From an uncultured Duganella sp. (GTDB taxonomy: Bacteria > Pseudomonadota > Gammaproteobacteria > Burkholderiales > Burkholderiaceae): a DNA stretch of 32,372 bases. The DNA lies in NCBI GenBank assembly GCA_946482335.1, contig CAMLRG010000043.1:1-32372 (forward strand), read 5' to 3'. Positions 32,322-32,372 of the stretch are shown piece after piece. Under the pieces are notes generated by a model. The model searched no databases, was not told the DNA's origin, and worked only from the letters and a program-made list of their open reading frames with translations. How positions within the stretch are numbered: the first letter of the stretch is position 1; each line of letters starts with the position of its first letter. The translations under genes were made by a program, and so were the position numbers.

Positions 32322-32372
32322 TGAAAGTCGGGGTCAGCTCTGGCAACCGGACATTCGCGCATGCGCGAATGT
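32321..32372 (+). repeat. Palindrome-ended dispersed repeat, copy B
   Basis: Inverted copy of the repeat at 1-53. It begins on the last base of the M28 stop codon (ATGAAAGTCGGGGTCAGC) and ends with a perfect 22-base palindrome built from ACATTCGCGC arms at 32351-32372. Copy A has a 3-base centre in place of the 2-base one here. Directly downstream of a gene, the palindrome could also act as a terminator stem or RNA 3-prime end protector. Confidence 0.8.

Overview
The window reads as chromosomal DNA of a high-GC betaproteobacterium, most likely Oxalobacteraceae (Massilia/Duganella type). This is inferred from very high GC with strong third-position bias, long shadow reading frames, and the gene mix (CheW/MCP pair, YXWGXW-repeat protein, glycine-zipper protein, CocE and M28 hydrolases). 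No tRNA, rRNA, CRISPR, transposase or phage gene was seen. No gene-free stretch exceeds 300 bases; the largest gaps are 30690-30884, 23831-23979, 5808-5955, 9130-9271, 1989-2115, 8445-8547 and 29442-29544.

Layout. 1-53 and 32321-32372 are inverted copies of one palindrome-ended repeat, so the window is bounded by a dispersed element. 102-1988 is a secreted CocE/NonD-type hydrolase. 2116-5807 is a tightly packed leftward operon (HD hydrolase, MFS exporter, periplasmic solute-binding-like protein, EamA/DMT transporter). 5956-7970 is a CheW-MCP operon. 7977-9129 holds an RNase H-like protein and a secreted YXWGXW protein with Asp-rich repeats.

The centre, 9272-29441, is the notable part: two facing arms that look like one system. 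The rightward arm encodes a very large penicillin-binding transpeptidase, a protein with a sigma-like C-terminal HTH, a small anti-sigma-like protein, an SPFH-like protein, a protein with a Lon-type Ser-Lys protease fold, a zinc-ribbon SPFH/coiled-coil protein, and a SHOCT-kinase-coiled coil-FGE-like protein. The leftward arm encodes a divergent Ser/Thr kinase, a SEDS (FtsW/RodA) protein with a large added extracytoplasmic domain, an FhaA-like protein, a membrane-anchored SH3 protein, and a zinc-binding FHA protein. An OsmC-pirin pair lies between the arms. PBP + SEDS + Ser/Thr kinases + FHA proteins is the set found in the actinobacterial pknA-pknB-pbpA-rodA-pstP-fhaB-fhaA locus. Here it sits in an apparent proteobacterium, without a visible PP2C phosphatase, and with SPFH and Lon-like partners added. 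I infer a phospho-regulated envelope or peptidoglycan system that monitors the membrane and may control transcription.

29545-30228 is an unrecognised protein divergent from the kinase. 30258-30689 is a glycine-zipper protein sharing a strong bidirectional terminator with it. 30885-32321 is a secreted M28 metallopeptidase. The promoters of the YXWGXW and glycine-zipper genes carry the same 10-mer at the same distance from the start codon, suggesting a common envelope regulator.
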